Source of the DNA: Amycolatopsis albispora
GTDB lineage: Bacteria; Actinomycetota; Actinomycetes; Mycobacteriales; Pseudonocardiaceae
Direction: 5' to 3'
NCBI RefSeq assembly: GCF_003312875.1
Contig: NZ_CP015163.1
Location: forward strand, 8,122,001-8,186,000
Length of the DNA stretch: 64,000 nucleotides
Numbering within the stretch: position 1 is the stretch's first letter; every line of letters starts with the position of its first letter. Shown here in pieces: positions 52,113 through 60,447 of this stretch. The notes under the pieces are model-generated. The model searched no databases, was not told the DNA's origin, and was given only the letters and a program-made list of their open reading frames with translations. The position numbers and the translations under genes were made by a program.

Positions 52113-53186
52113 GTGACGGACGGTGTATTCGGCCGGGATACCGGTCATGAACAGGTCGTTTTCTGCCACGACAAGGCCAGCGGGCTCAAGGCCATCATCG
52201 GGCTCTACTCCACCGCACTGGGCCCCGGCCTCGGCGGAACCCGGTTCTACCCCTACCGCTCCGAAGCCGACGCGCTCGACGACGTGCTCGCGTTGTCGAA
52301 GGGCATGGCCTACAAGAACGCGCTCGCCGGGCTCGACCTCGGCGGCGGCAAGGCGGTGATCATCGGCGACCCGGCCACCCTGAAGTCCGAGGCGCTGCTG
52401 CGGGCCTACGGGCGGTTCGTCGAATCGCTCAACGGCCGCTACATCACCGCCTGCGACGTGGGCACCTACGTGCAGGACATGGACGTCGTCGCCCGCGAGA
52501 CCCGGTTCGTCACCGGCCGCTCGCCCGAGGACGGCGGGGCCGGCGATTCCTCGGTGCTCACCGCGTTCGGTGTCTTCCAGGGCATGCGCGCCTCCGCCGA
52601 CCACCTGTGGGGCAGCCCCGACCTGGCCGGGCGCCGGGTCGGCGTGGCCGGCGTCGGCAAGGTGGGCCACCTGCTGGTCGGGCACCTGGTCGAGGCGGGC
52701 GCGCGCGTGGTGATCAGCGACGTCTCGGCCGCCGCGATCGAGCGCACCGTGGCCAAGCACCCCGAGGTCGAGGTGGTCGGCAGCGGTGACGAGCTGATCC
52801 GCGCCGAGCTGGACGTGTTCGCGCCGTGCGCGCTCGGCGGCGCGCTCAACGACGAGACGGTGCCCGAGCTGCGGGCCAAGATCGTCTGCGGCGCGGCGAA
52901 CAACCAGCTCGCGCACCCCGGCATCGACAAGCTGCTCGACGACCGCGGCATCCTGTTCGCCCCGGACTACCTGGTCAACGCCGGCGGCGTGATCCAGGTC
53001 AGCGACGAGCTGCACGGGTTCGACTTCGCCAGGGCCAAGCGCAAGACCGCGCGGATCTTCGACACCACGAAGTCGGTCTTCCAGCTGGCGGAAGCCGAGG
53101 GCGTGCCCGCGGCGACCGCGGCGGACCGCCTGGCCGAGCGCCGCATGACCGAGATCGGCGCGCTGCGGGCTATACATCTGGGGTGA
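52113..53186 (+). CDS. Leu/Val/Phe-type amino acid dehydrogenase (valine dehydrogenase-like)
   Basis: A 357-residue NAD-dependent dehydrogenase of the Glu/Leu/Phe/Val family: [13 protein letters not shown] near 36-48, the substrate Lys68 ([12 protein letters not shown]) and catalytic Lys80 (GGGKAVI), and a Rossmann segment [14 protein letters not shown] near 180. It reversibly deaminates branched-chain or aromatic amino acids. Actinomycete members are often valine dehydrogenases, which feed acyl-CoA starter units, but specificity cannot be read. GTG at 52113 is chosen because GAAGGAG precedes it; the open frame upstream to 51999 shows no homology. Confidence 0.92.
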   Translation: MTDGVFGRDTGHEQVVFCHDKASGLKAIIGLYSTALGPGLGGTRFYPYRSEADALDDVLALSKGMAYKNALAGLDLGGGKAVIIGDPATLKSEALLRAYGRFVESLNGRYITACDVGTYVQDMDVVARETRFVTGRSPEDGGAGDSSVLTAFGVFQGMRASADHLWGSPDLAGRRVGVAGVGKVGHLLVGHLVEAGARVVISDVSAAAIERTVAKHPEVEVVGSGDELIRAELDVFAPCALGGALNDETVPELRAKIVCGAANNQLAHPGIDKLLDDRGILFAPDYLVNAGGVIQVSDELHGFDFARAKRKTARIFDTTKSVFQLAEAEGVPAATAADRLAERRMTEIGALRAIHLG

Positions 53187-54064
53187 GCGAAGACCTCATC
53201 GGGCACCACTTCGAGGCGGCGGGCGTGCGTGGATGGCTGCACGCCCGCCGCCTTGGTGCCGAAGCCGAATGCGGCTGGGACGCCGACGAGCCGGTGGTGC
53301 TGGCCTCGGTGGTGAAGGTGCCGCTGGTGCTGGAGTTCGCCCGCCAGGTGGCGGCCGGGCAGCTCGACCCGCGTGACCGCGTGCGCATCGGCGCGCGTGA
53401 CCGGCTCGGCGGGACGGGCACCGCGGGCTGCGCGGACGACGTCGAGCTGAGCCTGCGGGACGCGGCCTACTTCGCGATGACGGTCAGCGACAACACCGCG
53501 GCCGACGTGCTGTGCGACCGCGTCGGCCTGGACAACGTGCGCTCGCTGGTGCGTGAACTCGGGCTGGTGCGCACGCGGATCGCCGGGGCGCCGCGCGACA
53601 TCGTCGCGTCGATGATCGAGGACGCCGGTGGTGCCGAGCGGTTCGCCGAGCTGTTCCGCAAGTTCTCGGCGGACCGCGTGCTGGCGATGCGCGCCCTCGA
53701 CCCCGGCTGGACAAATGCGAGCACGCCTCGCGAAATGACCGCGCTGCTGGAACACCTGTGGTCCGAGCCGGGGGAGGCCGCCGCGCGGGTGCGGCAGTGG
53801 ATGGGTCAGCAGGTGTTCTGGTCGCGACTCGGCGGCGCCTTCGGCCCGGAGGTCCGGGTGTCGGGCAAAACGGGCACGCTGCCGTGCATCCGCAACGAGA
53901 TCGGCGTGGTCGAGTACCCGGACGGCACGCGCTTCGCGGTCGCCGTGTTCACCCGGTCGGCGTCGCTGGTGCAGCGGCAGCCCGCGATCGAGCAGGCGAT
54001 CGGCGCCGCCGCGGCCGCCGCGGTCGGGCGGCTGCGCGGTGAGAGTGATCAGTCGGCGCCGTAG
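53183..54064 (+). CDS. Class A beta-lactamase-like serine hydrolase, no signal peptide
   Basis: A 293-residue penicillin-recognising fold protein with Ser42-x-x-Lys45 (SVVK), SDN at 102-104 and KTG near 229 (SGKTGTL), the triad of class A beta-lactamases. No signal peptide or Tat motif is present, so it is apparently cytoplasmic, which is odd for an enzyme acting on penicillins. GTG at 53183 overlaps the dehydrogenase stop (GTGA), so the two are coupled. A resistance role is not implied; an intracellular esterase or amidase role is possible. Confidence 0.88.
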   Translation: MSEDLIGHHFEAAGVRGWLHARRLGAEAECGWDADEPVVLASVVKVPLVLEFARQVAAGQLDPRDRVRIGARDRLGGTGTAGCADDVELSLRDAAYFAMTVSDNTAADVLCDRVGLDNVRSLVRELGLVRTRIAGAPRDIVASMIEDAGGAERFAELFRKFSADRVLAMRALDPGWTNASTPREMTALLEHLWSEPGEAAARVRQWMGQQVFWSRLGGAFGPEVRVSGKTGTLPCIRNEIGVVEYPDGTRFAVAVFTRSASLVQRQPAIEQAIGAAAAAAVGRLRGESDQSAP

Positions 54065-54128
54065 ACCACGTTCCACGGGCGCGGGGTGGCGGGCTCGTCA
54101 GGCGACCCGGGGTCCGGGGCCTCGTCGG

Positions 54129-55001
54129 TCAGCGTCGTCGCGGCCACGGACGCGAAACTTTTGCTTCCGGGTGAGGATTGCCGGAGGGCCAAGCGAAGCA
54201 CAGCCGGCGCCGAGGCGCAGGTGAGAGCGGACGCCACACCACCCGCGGCTCCTTCTGCGCCACCGTGCCCTCGGCCAGCGCGACCCCGTGCCCGGCCAGC
54301 ACCATGCCGAGCACGAACTCCGGGTTCCGCGCGTGGTGGACCGCCGACGGCCGGAAGCCCTGTTCCCAGCACGTGCGCAGCAGCGCGTCGTAGTACCCGG
54401 GCGCCGACGCGCGCGGGAACAGCACGAGCCCCTGTCCGGCCAGCGCGGACGGATCGAGTTCCGCACGGGCGGCCAGCGGCGAGTCCCGCGGCAGCACCAC
54501 CCCGAGCGGGGTCTCGAGCGCGGGGCCCAGCTCCAGCCCGGTCACGTCCACGGGCAGGTGCAGCAGTCCAGTGTCCAGCTCGCCATCGGCGAGCAGGTTC
54601 AGCTGCTCGGTGGTGGTCAGCTCCTGCAGTTCGACGCGCACGCCGGGACGCTCACGCGCGAACGCGGTCAGGATCCCGGCGAGCACCCGCCCCGGCATCT
54701 CCGGCGGCACCCCGGCCCGCAACGCGTCGCGCTCGCCGCGCCCGGCCTTGCCGACCAGCGCGACCGCCCGGTCCCAGCGCGCGATCAGGTCGCGGGCTTC
54801 GGCGAACAGCACCTGCCCGGCCTCGGTCAGCTCGACGTGCCTGCTGTCGCGGTCGAACAGCTTCGCGCCGAGGTCGCGTTCGAGCCGCTGGATGCGCTGG
54901 CTCAGCGGTGGCTGCGCGATGCCGAGGCGGTCGGCGGCGCGGCCGAAGTGGAGTTCTTCGGCGACCGCGATGAAGTAGCGCAACGCGCGCAGGGGGTCCA
55001 C
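54129..55001 (-). CDS. LysR-family transcriptional regulator
   Basis: About 290 residues with an HTH at 1-60 (LHFGRAADRLGIAQPPLSQ) and an effector domain (LHLPVDVTGLELGPAL, LVLFPRASAPGYYD). GTG at 55001 gives VDPLRALRYFIAVAEE, the standard LysR start; the frame runs open upstream without homology. Divergent to a Tat-exported metallo-beta-lactamase-fold gene, which it probably controls. Confidence 0.9.
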   Translation of the reverse strand: MDPLRALRYFIAVAEELHFGRAADRLGIAQPPLSQRIQRLERDLGAKLFDRDSRHVELTEAGQVLFAEARDLIARWDRAVALVGKAGRGERDALRAGVPPEMPGRVLAGILTAFARERPGVRVELQELTTTEQLNLLADGELDTGLLHLPVDVTGLELGPALETPLGVVLPRDSPLAARAELDPSALAGQGLVLFPRASAPGYYDALLRTCWEQGFRPSAVHHARNPEFVLGMVLAGHGVALAEGTVAQKEPRVVWRPLSPAPRRRLCFAWPSGNPHPEAKVSRPWPRRR

Positions 55002-55008
55002 GCTGCGA

Positions 55009-55028
55009 CGATATCGGTTCGCATATCG
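55009..55028. promoter_or_regulatory. Palindrome between LysR and MBL-fold genes
   Basis: CGATAT (55009-55014) and ATATCG (55023-55028) form 6-bp arms around 8 bases, immediately upstream of the LysR start and 58 bases before the divergent gene. Likely the autoregulatory site of the LysR protein. Confidence 0.5.
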
Positions 55029-55085
55029 CGATCCGCGTGTCGTGATCTTGGACAGCACCCCGCCGGGCGTGCTCGGCTGTCGATC

Positions 55086-56039
55086 ATGAGCGACGCAAAG
55101 AACAGCTTCGGCAGGCGCGGTTTCCTCGGGGTCACGGCGGCGATGGCCGCGAACCTGCCCGGCATCCCGGCCGCGGCGGCCAGTAACCCGCGGCCCCGCG
55201 GCGACGTGGCCCTGCGCTGGTGGGGCAACAACAGCTGGGAACTTCGCCTGCCCGGCGGCAAGGTGGTGCTGATCGACCCGTGGCTGACCCGGTTCAAAAC
55301 CGGCACGTACACCAAGGAGGGCGCCGACCCGAACACGCGCATCGAAGTGAACCGCAAGCTGCTCGACGGCCTGGTGGACTCCGGCGAACTCCGCGCCGAT
55401 CACATCCTGGTGACCCACGGGCACTACGACCACATCAGCGACGTGCCGCACCTCGCGGCCAGAACCGGCGCGACGGTGATCGGCACCGAGACGCACCTGA
55501 GCTTGCTGGCCGCCCTCGGCGCCCCCGAGGACCAACTCGCGCTCGCGACCGGCGGCGAGTTCCACACCTTCGACGGTTATTCGATCCGCGTGCTGCGCTC
55601 ACTGCATTCGGCCAGCGGTGACCGCGCGAAGATCGCGTTTCCCGGCACGCGTCCGCTTTCGCGGCGCGACCGGCCGCGTGTGATCAGCGACCTGCTGGAA
55701 GGCGGGACGCTGGCCTACCAGGTGGAGAGCGAGTCGGGGTTCGCTGTGCTGAATTTCGGCGGGTCCAACTATGTGGAGGGCGAGCTGGCCGGGCTGCGGC
55801 CGGACGTGCTCCTGCTGCCCGCCGGTGGTGACCGGGTGGAGGAGTACGTGCCGAGGCTGCTGCGCACGCTGGGGTTCCCGCCGTACGTGGTGCCGACCCA
55901 CTGGGACGACTTCGACTTCCCGCTGGACGAGCCCGCCAAGGACTGGGGCGGGCTCGCCAAGCTGCGCGACGCGGTGGCCGGGGCCAGCCCGGGCAGTGCG
56001 TTCCGGGTGGTCGACCACCGCGAGGTGTTCGCGCCCTGA
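55086..56039 (+). CDS. Tat-exported metallo-beta-lactamase-fold hydrolase
   Basis: A 317-residue MBL-fold protein with a Tat-like N-terminus (RR at 10-11 in GRRGFLGV, hydrophobic stretch, Ala-rich cleavage area near 30). The metal motif HGHYDH is at 111-116; further ligands are probably in SLHSASGD and THWDD. The set resembles UlaG/L-ascorbate-lactonase-like hydrolases (RWWGNNSWELRL, LIDPWLT). It should act outside the membrane; substrate unknown. ATG at 55086. Confidence 0.88.
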   Translation: MSDAKNSFGRRGFLGVTAAMAANLPGIPAAAASNPRPRGDVALRWWGNNSWELRLPGGKVVLIDPWLTRFKTGTYTKEGADPNTRIEVNRKLLDGLVDSGELRADHILVTHGHYDHISDVPHLAARTGATVIGTETHLSLLAALGAPEDQLALATGGEFHTFDGYSIRVLRSLHSASGDRAKIAFPGTRPLSRRDRPRVISDLLEGGTLAYQVESESGFAVLNFGGSNYVEGELAGLRPDVLLLPAGGDRVEEYVPRLLRTLGFPPYVVPTHWDDFDFPLDEPAKDWGGLAKLRDAVAGASPGSAFRVVDHREVFAP

Positions 56040-56353
56040 GGGGTGAGCGATGCGCTGATTCGCGAGCGTCGCTCCGTTTTGAGAGCATTGCTCTGAACCG
56101 AGAGCGGCGCTCTCGGCTGTGGGCGGTGCTCTGAGCGATGAGCTGCCTTAGCGATCGATGGCTGCCCGAAGTTGCCTGGGATGCCCTGGCCGAACTGAGC
56201 CGCTGCGGTTTTCCGCGGCTGCCAGGGCGCCTTGGCAGCCGCCTTTGGTCGCTTCTAGCTGCTTCTGGCTGCTTGTGTCGCCCTGGTCGCCCCGGCTGCC
56301 TTGGCTGGCGTTGGTCGCCTTGGTTGCCCTTAGTGGCTAACCGCCGCTGGCCC
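56040..56353. other. Gene-free stretch with GAGAGC dyads and low-complexity repeats
   Basis: Contains GAGAGC/GCTCT dyads at 56081-56130, including the perfect CCGAGAGCGGCGCTCTCGG (56098-56116), a likely terminator after the MBL gene. From ~56220 to 56350 follows a run of imperfect GCTGCTTCTGGCTGC- and TGGTCGCCTTGG-like units. No supported gene on either strand. Confidence 0.6.
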
Positions 56354-56542
56354 TTAGCCGCTCTTGCGGCGGAACTCGCGCTTGCCGCCCGCTGGGCCGT
56401 GCGCGTTGTGCACCTTCGAACCGCGGTCCTCGTGTGCGGCGCGGGCCTTCGACTGGGCCTGCTTGCGCTCGAGCGCCTCGCGGAACTTGCGCTTGACGTC
56501 GTCCTCCGCGCCGGCTTCCGGCGCGGGTTGCGTGTCAGACAT
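56354..56542 (-). CDS. Small DUF5302-type protein
   Basis: A 62-residue highly charged, probably helical and partly disordered protein: acidic N-terminus ([15 protein letters not shown]), basic middle ([18 protein letters not shown]) and a Gly/Arg-rich tail ([14 protein letters not shown]). This fits the small actinobacterial DUF5302 family of unknown function. A GGAGG site lies at 56551-56555 before the ATG at 56542. Confidence 0.8.
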   Translation of the reverse strand: MSDTQPAPEAGAEDDVKRKFREALERKQAQSKARAAHEDRGSKVHNAHGPAGGKREFRRKSG

Positions 56543-56643
56543 CCGAAACCTCCGAACAACGTCGTGTGTCACCGGCCAGCCTGTCAGCCGCCCACCCGGT
56601 TGGCGAGCGGATTTTGCCGGTTTGCACCCCGTCGGGCTCATAG

Positions 56644-56671
56644 GTAGCGTTGGTACATGTAGCGACGCTAC
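56644..56671. promoter_or_regulatory. Operator-like dyads before the SgcJ-type gene
   Basis: GTAGCGACGCTAC (56659-56671) is a perfect 6-bp-arm palindrome; 56644-56656 (GTAGCGTTGGTAC) is a related imperfect copy 15 bases earlier. This is typical of TetR/MarR-like binding sites; the cognate regulator is unknown. Confidence 0.5.
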
Positions 56672-56694
56672 TTATCAAATCCGCAGGAGGAATC

Positions 56695-57180
56695 ATGGGG
56701 AAGCGACGATTCGGCTGGGTGGCGGCCGCGGTGGGCGTGCTGCTGATCACGGCCGTGCCCGCCACCGCGGTCGAGGACCACCGGCCCGGCGACCAGGCGG
56801 CCTTCGACCGGCTGCACGACGCGCAGGCCAAGGCCTGGGCCGAAGAGGACGGCGCCGCCTTCGCGGCCACGTACACCGAGAACGGCGACGTCGTCACCTT
56901 CAACGGCGACCACCTGCACGGTCGCGAGGGCATCGCGCGCGGCATGCAGCACTACTTCGACAACTACATCGACGGCAGCCGGCTCAAGCGGCTGACCGAG
57001 CAGGTCCGCTACCTCGACCGGAACACCGCGCTGATCATCCGCACGTCCTGCCTGACCCAGGGCGACGTGTCCGACTGCCGCCCGGACTCGCGGTCTACCA
57101 ACACCAACCTGCTCGTCCGGCGGCACGGCCAGTGGCTGCAGGAGTCCTTCCAGAACACCCGCTACTTCGAGATCCCCTGA
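56695..57180 (+). CDS. Secreted SgcJ/EcaC-type (NTF2-like) protein
   Basis: A 161-residue protein with a signal peptide (GKRRFGWVAAAVGVLLI, cut near ATA-VED at ~25) and an NTF2-like SgcJ/EcaC/DUF4440-type domain (AKAWAEEDGAAFAATYTENG near 43-62, LVRRHGQWLQESFQ near the end). Such domains may bind small hydrophobic ligands. AGGAGG ends four bases before the ATG at 56695. The 3' end overlaps the convergent choD-like gene by 19 bases. Confidence 0.85.
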   Translation: MGKRRFGWVAAAVGVLLITAVPATAVEDHRPGDQAAFDRLHDAQAKAWAEEDGAAFAATYTENGDVVTFNGDHLHGREGIARGMQHYFDNYIDGSRLKRLTEQVRYLDRNTALIIRTSCLTQGDVSDCRPDSRSTNTNLLVRRHGQWLQESFQNTRYFEIP

Positions 57181-58871
57181 TCAGCTGACGACCAGACGGG
57201 CCGGATGGGCAGGCGCAGCGCCGCGGGCGCACTCGGCGGCACGACCGGGTGCGCCGGCGGCACCGGCGCCAGCCGCCGGTAGGCCGAGCCGAGCGGCGGC
57301 CGCGGGTCCTCCTCGCCCTTGTTCGGCCAGAACGACAGCGCGCGCTCGGACTGCGCGGTGATGGTCAGCGACGGGTTCACCCCGAGGTTCGCCGTGATCG
57401 TCGAGCCGTCCACCACGTGCAGGCCGGGATAGCCGTAGAGCCGCTGGTACGGGTCGACCACCCCGCTCGCGCTCGAATCGCCGATCGCGCAGCCGCCGAT
57501 GAAGTGCCCGGTGATCGGGATGTTCGCCAGCTCGGTGATCGACCCCTGCGGCAGCCCGCCGATCTTCTCGGCGACCCGGCGCGTGACCTCGTTGCCGACC
57601 GGGATCCACTCCGGACTGGGCTGCCCGTCACCCTGCCGGGTGGTCATCCGCCGCCCGAACAGGCCACGCTTCGTGTACGTGGTCACCGAGTTGTCCAGGT
57701 TCTGCATCACCAGCAGGCCGATCATCCGCTCCGACCACCGGCGCGGGTTGTGCAGCTTGTGCAGGTGCCGCCGCTGCCGGACCAGCTCGCGCAGGCCGAG
57801 CACCCAGCGCCGCTTCCCGGGCTCGGCGTCGACCAGCACGGTGGTGAGCAGGCCCATGAAGTTGCTGCCCTTGCCGTAGCGCACCGGTTCGACGTGCGTG
57901 TCCTCGTCCGGGTGAATCGACGAGGTGATCGCCACCCCGCGGGTGAAGTCGGTGTCGTCGCGCAGCGAGCGCGCGGCGAGCACGGCTTCGGAGTTCGTGC
58001 GCGCCAGGTAGCCGAGCCGAGCCGAGATCCCCGGCAGCGAACCCCGGTCCCGCAGCCGGTGCAGGAGACGCTGCGTGCCCAGCGCGGCCGCGGCGAAGAT
58101 CACCTGATCGGCGTAGAAGGTGCGCCGCCGGAAACCGCCGGTTCGCACGGTCTTCACCGCGTACCCGCCACCGGGCCGCGGGCGCACGTCCACCACCGTG
58201 CTGCGCTCGTGCACCTGCGCGCCAGCCTTTTCCGCGAGGTACAAGTAGTTCTTGACCAGGGTGTTCTTCGCGCCGTGACGGCAACCGGTCATGCATTCGC
58301 CGCAGTGGCTGCACCCGCGCCGCGCCGGGCCCGCGCCGCCGAAGAACGGGTCGGGCACCTCCTCGCCGGCGCGTTCGCCGAAGAACACGCCGACCGGGGT
58401 GCGCCGGTAGGTGTGCTCGATGCCCAGGTCCGCGGCGACCTCGCGCAGCACACGATCCGCCGGGGTGGTCGCCGGGTTCTCGGTCACCCCGAGCATGCGC
58501 TTGGCCTGGTCGTAGTGCGGCGCCAGCTCGGCCTTCCAGTCGGTGATGTGCGCCCACTGCGGATCGGCGAAGAACTTGTCCGGCGGTTCGTAGAGGGTGT
58601 TCGCGTAGACCAGCGAGCCGCCGCCGACCCCGGTGCCGCTCATCACGAAGGTGTTCTTCAGCAGGGTGAGCCGCTGGATGCCGAAGCAGCCGAGCCGCGG
58701 TGCCCACAGGTACTTCCGCAGCCGCCACGAGGTCTTCGCGAACTCGTCGTCGGCGAACCGGCGCCCTGCCTCGAGCACGCCGACGCGGTAGCCCTTCTCG
58801 GTCAGCCGCAGCGCGGACACGCTCCCGCCGAAGCCGGAGCCGATCACCAGCACGTCGTAGTGGTCGGTCAT
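57162..58871 (-). CDS. choD: GMC oxidoreductase, ChoD-like
   Basis: A 569-residue FAD enzyme with close similarity from end to end to mycobacterial ChoD as I recall it: IGSGFGGSVSALRLTEKGYR near 8-27, the LWAPRLGCFGIQR segment, GCSHCGECMTGCRHGAKNT near 190-205, and a final GLHVVDGSTITANLGVNPS with SLTITAQSER. ChoD is called cholesterol oxidase, though a direct steroid role is disputed. ATG at 58871 overlaps the Baeyer-Villiger gene by four bases. Under likely control of the divergent AraC gene. Confidence 0.88.
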   Translation of the reverse strand: MTDHYDVLVIGSGFGGSVSALRLTEKGYRVGVLEAGRRFADDEFAKTSWRLRKYLWAPRLGCFGIQRLTLLKNTFVMSGTGVGGGSLVYANTLYEPPDKFFADPQWAHITDWKAELAPHYDQAKRMLGVTENPATTPADRVLREVAADLGIEHTYRRTPVGVFFGERAGEEVPDPFFGGAGPARRGCSHCGECMTGCRHGAKNTLVKNYLYLAEKAGAQVHERSTVVDVRPRPGGGYAVKTVRTGGFRRRTFYADQVIFAAAALGTQRLLHRLRDRGSLPGISARLGYLARTNSEAVLAARSLRDDTDFTRGVAITSSIHPDEDTHVEPVRYGKGSNFMGLLTTVLVDAEPGKRRWVLGLRELVRQRRHLHKLHNPRRWSERMIGLLVMQNLDNSVTTYTKRGLFGRRMTTRQGDGQPSPEWIPVGNEVTRRVAEKIGGLPQGSITELANIPITGHFIGGCAIGDSSASGVVDPYQRLYGYPGLHVVDGSTITANLGVNPSLTITAQSERALSFWPNKGEEDPRPPLGSAYRRLAPVPPAHPVVPPSAPAALRLPIRPVWSSADQGISK

Positions 58872-60325
58872 CGCGCACCCACCGTCCTGAACTCGGAAAG
58901 CCGCAGCCGCCGCGTCCGGAGGTGGTACTCCGAGACCAGGCCGGGCCAGTTGGTGGAGACCCGGCCGTCGGCCTGCCGGTACCAGCTCGTGCAGCCGGTC
59001 CACACGCTGTCCGCCAGCCGCGCCTGGATCTCCTCGTCGTACTTGCGCTCCACCTCCGGCAGGACGTCCAGATAGGACACCGAAGGCCGCGACAGGTGCT
59101 CGACGGCCTGGCGGATGTACCGCGCCTGCCGCTCCAGCATGTAGATGATCGAACCGGCGCCGAGATTGGTGTTCGGGCCGTACATCCAGAACAGGTTCGG
59201 GAAGCCCGGCACGGTCATGCCCAGGTGCGCGCGGGCGCCCTTGGCCCAGACCTCGGCCAGGTCCCGCCCGCCGAGCCCGCGCACCTTGAGCGGGCCGAGG
59301 AAGTCCAGCGCGGCGAACCCGGTGCCGTAGATCAGCACGTCGGCCCGGTGCTCCACGCTGTCCTGGGTGAGCACGCCGCCCGGGGTGATCTCGGTGATCG
59401 GCGTGGTCTCGACCTCGACGTTCGGCGACGCCAGCGCGGGCAGGTAGTCGTTGGTGAACAGGATCCGCTTGCAGCCCATCGGGTAACGCGGCGTGATCCG
59501 CTCCCGCAGCTCGGGATCCTTGATGTGCCGCCGCCGCAGCTGCTCGGTCCGCAGTTCGAACGGCTTGGTCAGCGCGCCGTGCCCGGTCATCGCGAAGGTG
59601 GCGTACTCGGCGAGCAGCCAGATCCGCAGCCTGCCGAGCAGCTGGGTGACCGGCAGGTGCCGGAACAGGAAGCGGTGCCAGCGCCGGTAGACGGTGTCGT
59701 TCTTGGCCATGATGTACGGCGGCGTCCGCTGGAACACGGTGACCTTCCCGGCGACCTTCCGGATCTCCGGCACGAACTGGATCGCGCTGGCGCCGGTGCC
59801 GATCACCGCGACGCGCTTGCCGGTCAGGTCGGCGTCGTGGTCCCAGCGCGCGGAGTGGAAGGAGGGCCCGGCGAAGCTGTCCTGGCCAGGGATGTCCGGC
59901 ATGGCGGGCTGGGAAAGCTGGCCGGTCGCGGGCACGAAGACGTTCGCCTCGAAGGTCTCGCCGGTGCTCGTCTCCACGGTCCACATGCCGCGTTCTTCGT
60001 CGAAGGACGCGCTGGTCACCTCGGTGCCGAAGCGGATGTGGCGGTCGACGCCGAACTCCGCGGCGACCCGCTTGAGGTAGGCGTGGATCTCGGCCTGTCC
60101 CGAATACCGCCGTGGCCAGTCGGGATTGGGCGCGTAGGAGAACGAGTAGAGCGGGGACGGGATGTCGCAGGCCGCGCCGGGGTAGGTGTTCTCGCGCCAC
60201 ACGCCGCCGAGCTCTTCCGCGCGCTCCAGCACGGTGAACTCGTGCAGCCCGGCCCGTTTCAGCTCGATGGCCAGTGCGATGCCGCCGAACCCGCTGCCGG
60301 CGATGAGAACGGACGCTGTGCTCAT
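58868..60325 (-). CDS. Baeyer-Villiger-type flavin monooxygenase
   Basis: A 485-residue class B flavoprotein monooxygenase: FAD motif GSGFGGIALAIELKRAG at ~10-26, fingerprint-like FHSARWDHDADL near 160-171 (FxGxxxHxxxW region), second Rossmann VAVIGTGASAIQFVPEI near 178-194, and a TGF segment (IYGTGFAALDF) near 340. It inserts oxygen next to ketones or oxidises heteroatoms. ATG at 60325 fits the FAD motif; the frame is open upstream. First gene of an operon with choD. Confidence 0.9.
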   Translation of the reverse strand: MSTASVLIAGSGFGGIALAIELKRAGLHEFTVLERAEELGGVWRENTYPGAACDIPSPLYSFSYAPNPDWPRRYSGQAEIHAYLKRVAAEFGVDRHIRFGTEVTSASFDEERGMWTVETSTGETFEANVFVPATGQLSQPAMPDIPGQDSFAGPSFHSARWDHDADLTGKRVAVIGTGASAIQFVPEIRKVAGKVTVFQRTPPYIMAKNDTVYRRWHRFLFRHLPVTQLLGRLRIWLLAEYATFAMTGHGALTKPFELRTEQLRRRHIKDPELRERITPRYPMGCKRILFTNDYLPALASPNVEVETTPITEITPGGVLTQDSVEHRADVLIYGTGFAALDFLGPLKVRGLGGRDLAEVWAKGARAHLGMTVPGFPNLFWMYGPNTNLGAGSIIYMLERQARYIRQAVEHLSRPSVSYLDVLPEVERKYDEEIQARLADSVWTGCTSWYRQADGRVSTNWPGLVSEYHLRTRRLRLSEFRTVGAR

Positions 60326-60380
60326 GCCTGACGAAGTTACGGCCCGGTGGCGCCACGGTGAAGTGCACGAACGGCCAGTC

Positions 60381-60447
60381 GATCGAGATTTCCGGCCACG
60401 GCGGGGTGGCGCCCGGCCACGCGCCCGATCGATAATTCCGGCCATGG
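60381..60447 (+). promoter_or_regulatory. Direct repeats before the AraC-family gene
   Basis: Two 21-base direct repeats match at 18 positions: 60381-60401 and 60427-60447, both with GATCGA and TTCCGGCCA. They are 46 bases apart and the second covers the AraC start codon. This suits AraC-type binding and autorepression, and control of the divergent monooxygenase-choD operon. Confidence 0.6.

Noticed and set aside
53183..54064. Antibiotic resistance gene call for the beta-lactamase-like protein
   Set aside because: No signal peptide, and coupling to an amino acid dehydrogenase argues against a secreted resistance enzyme.
56138..56647. 169-codon plus-strand frame (Leu/Trp/Arg-rich)
   Set aside because: Spans the low-complexity tract and the antisense of the DUF5302 gene; no family features or ribosome site.
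57249..60331. Plus-strand frames of 608 and 543 codons
   Set aside because: Antisense to the choD-like and Baeyer-Villiger genes, with shadow composition.
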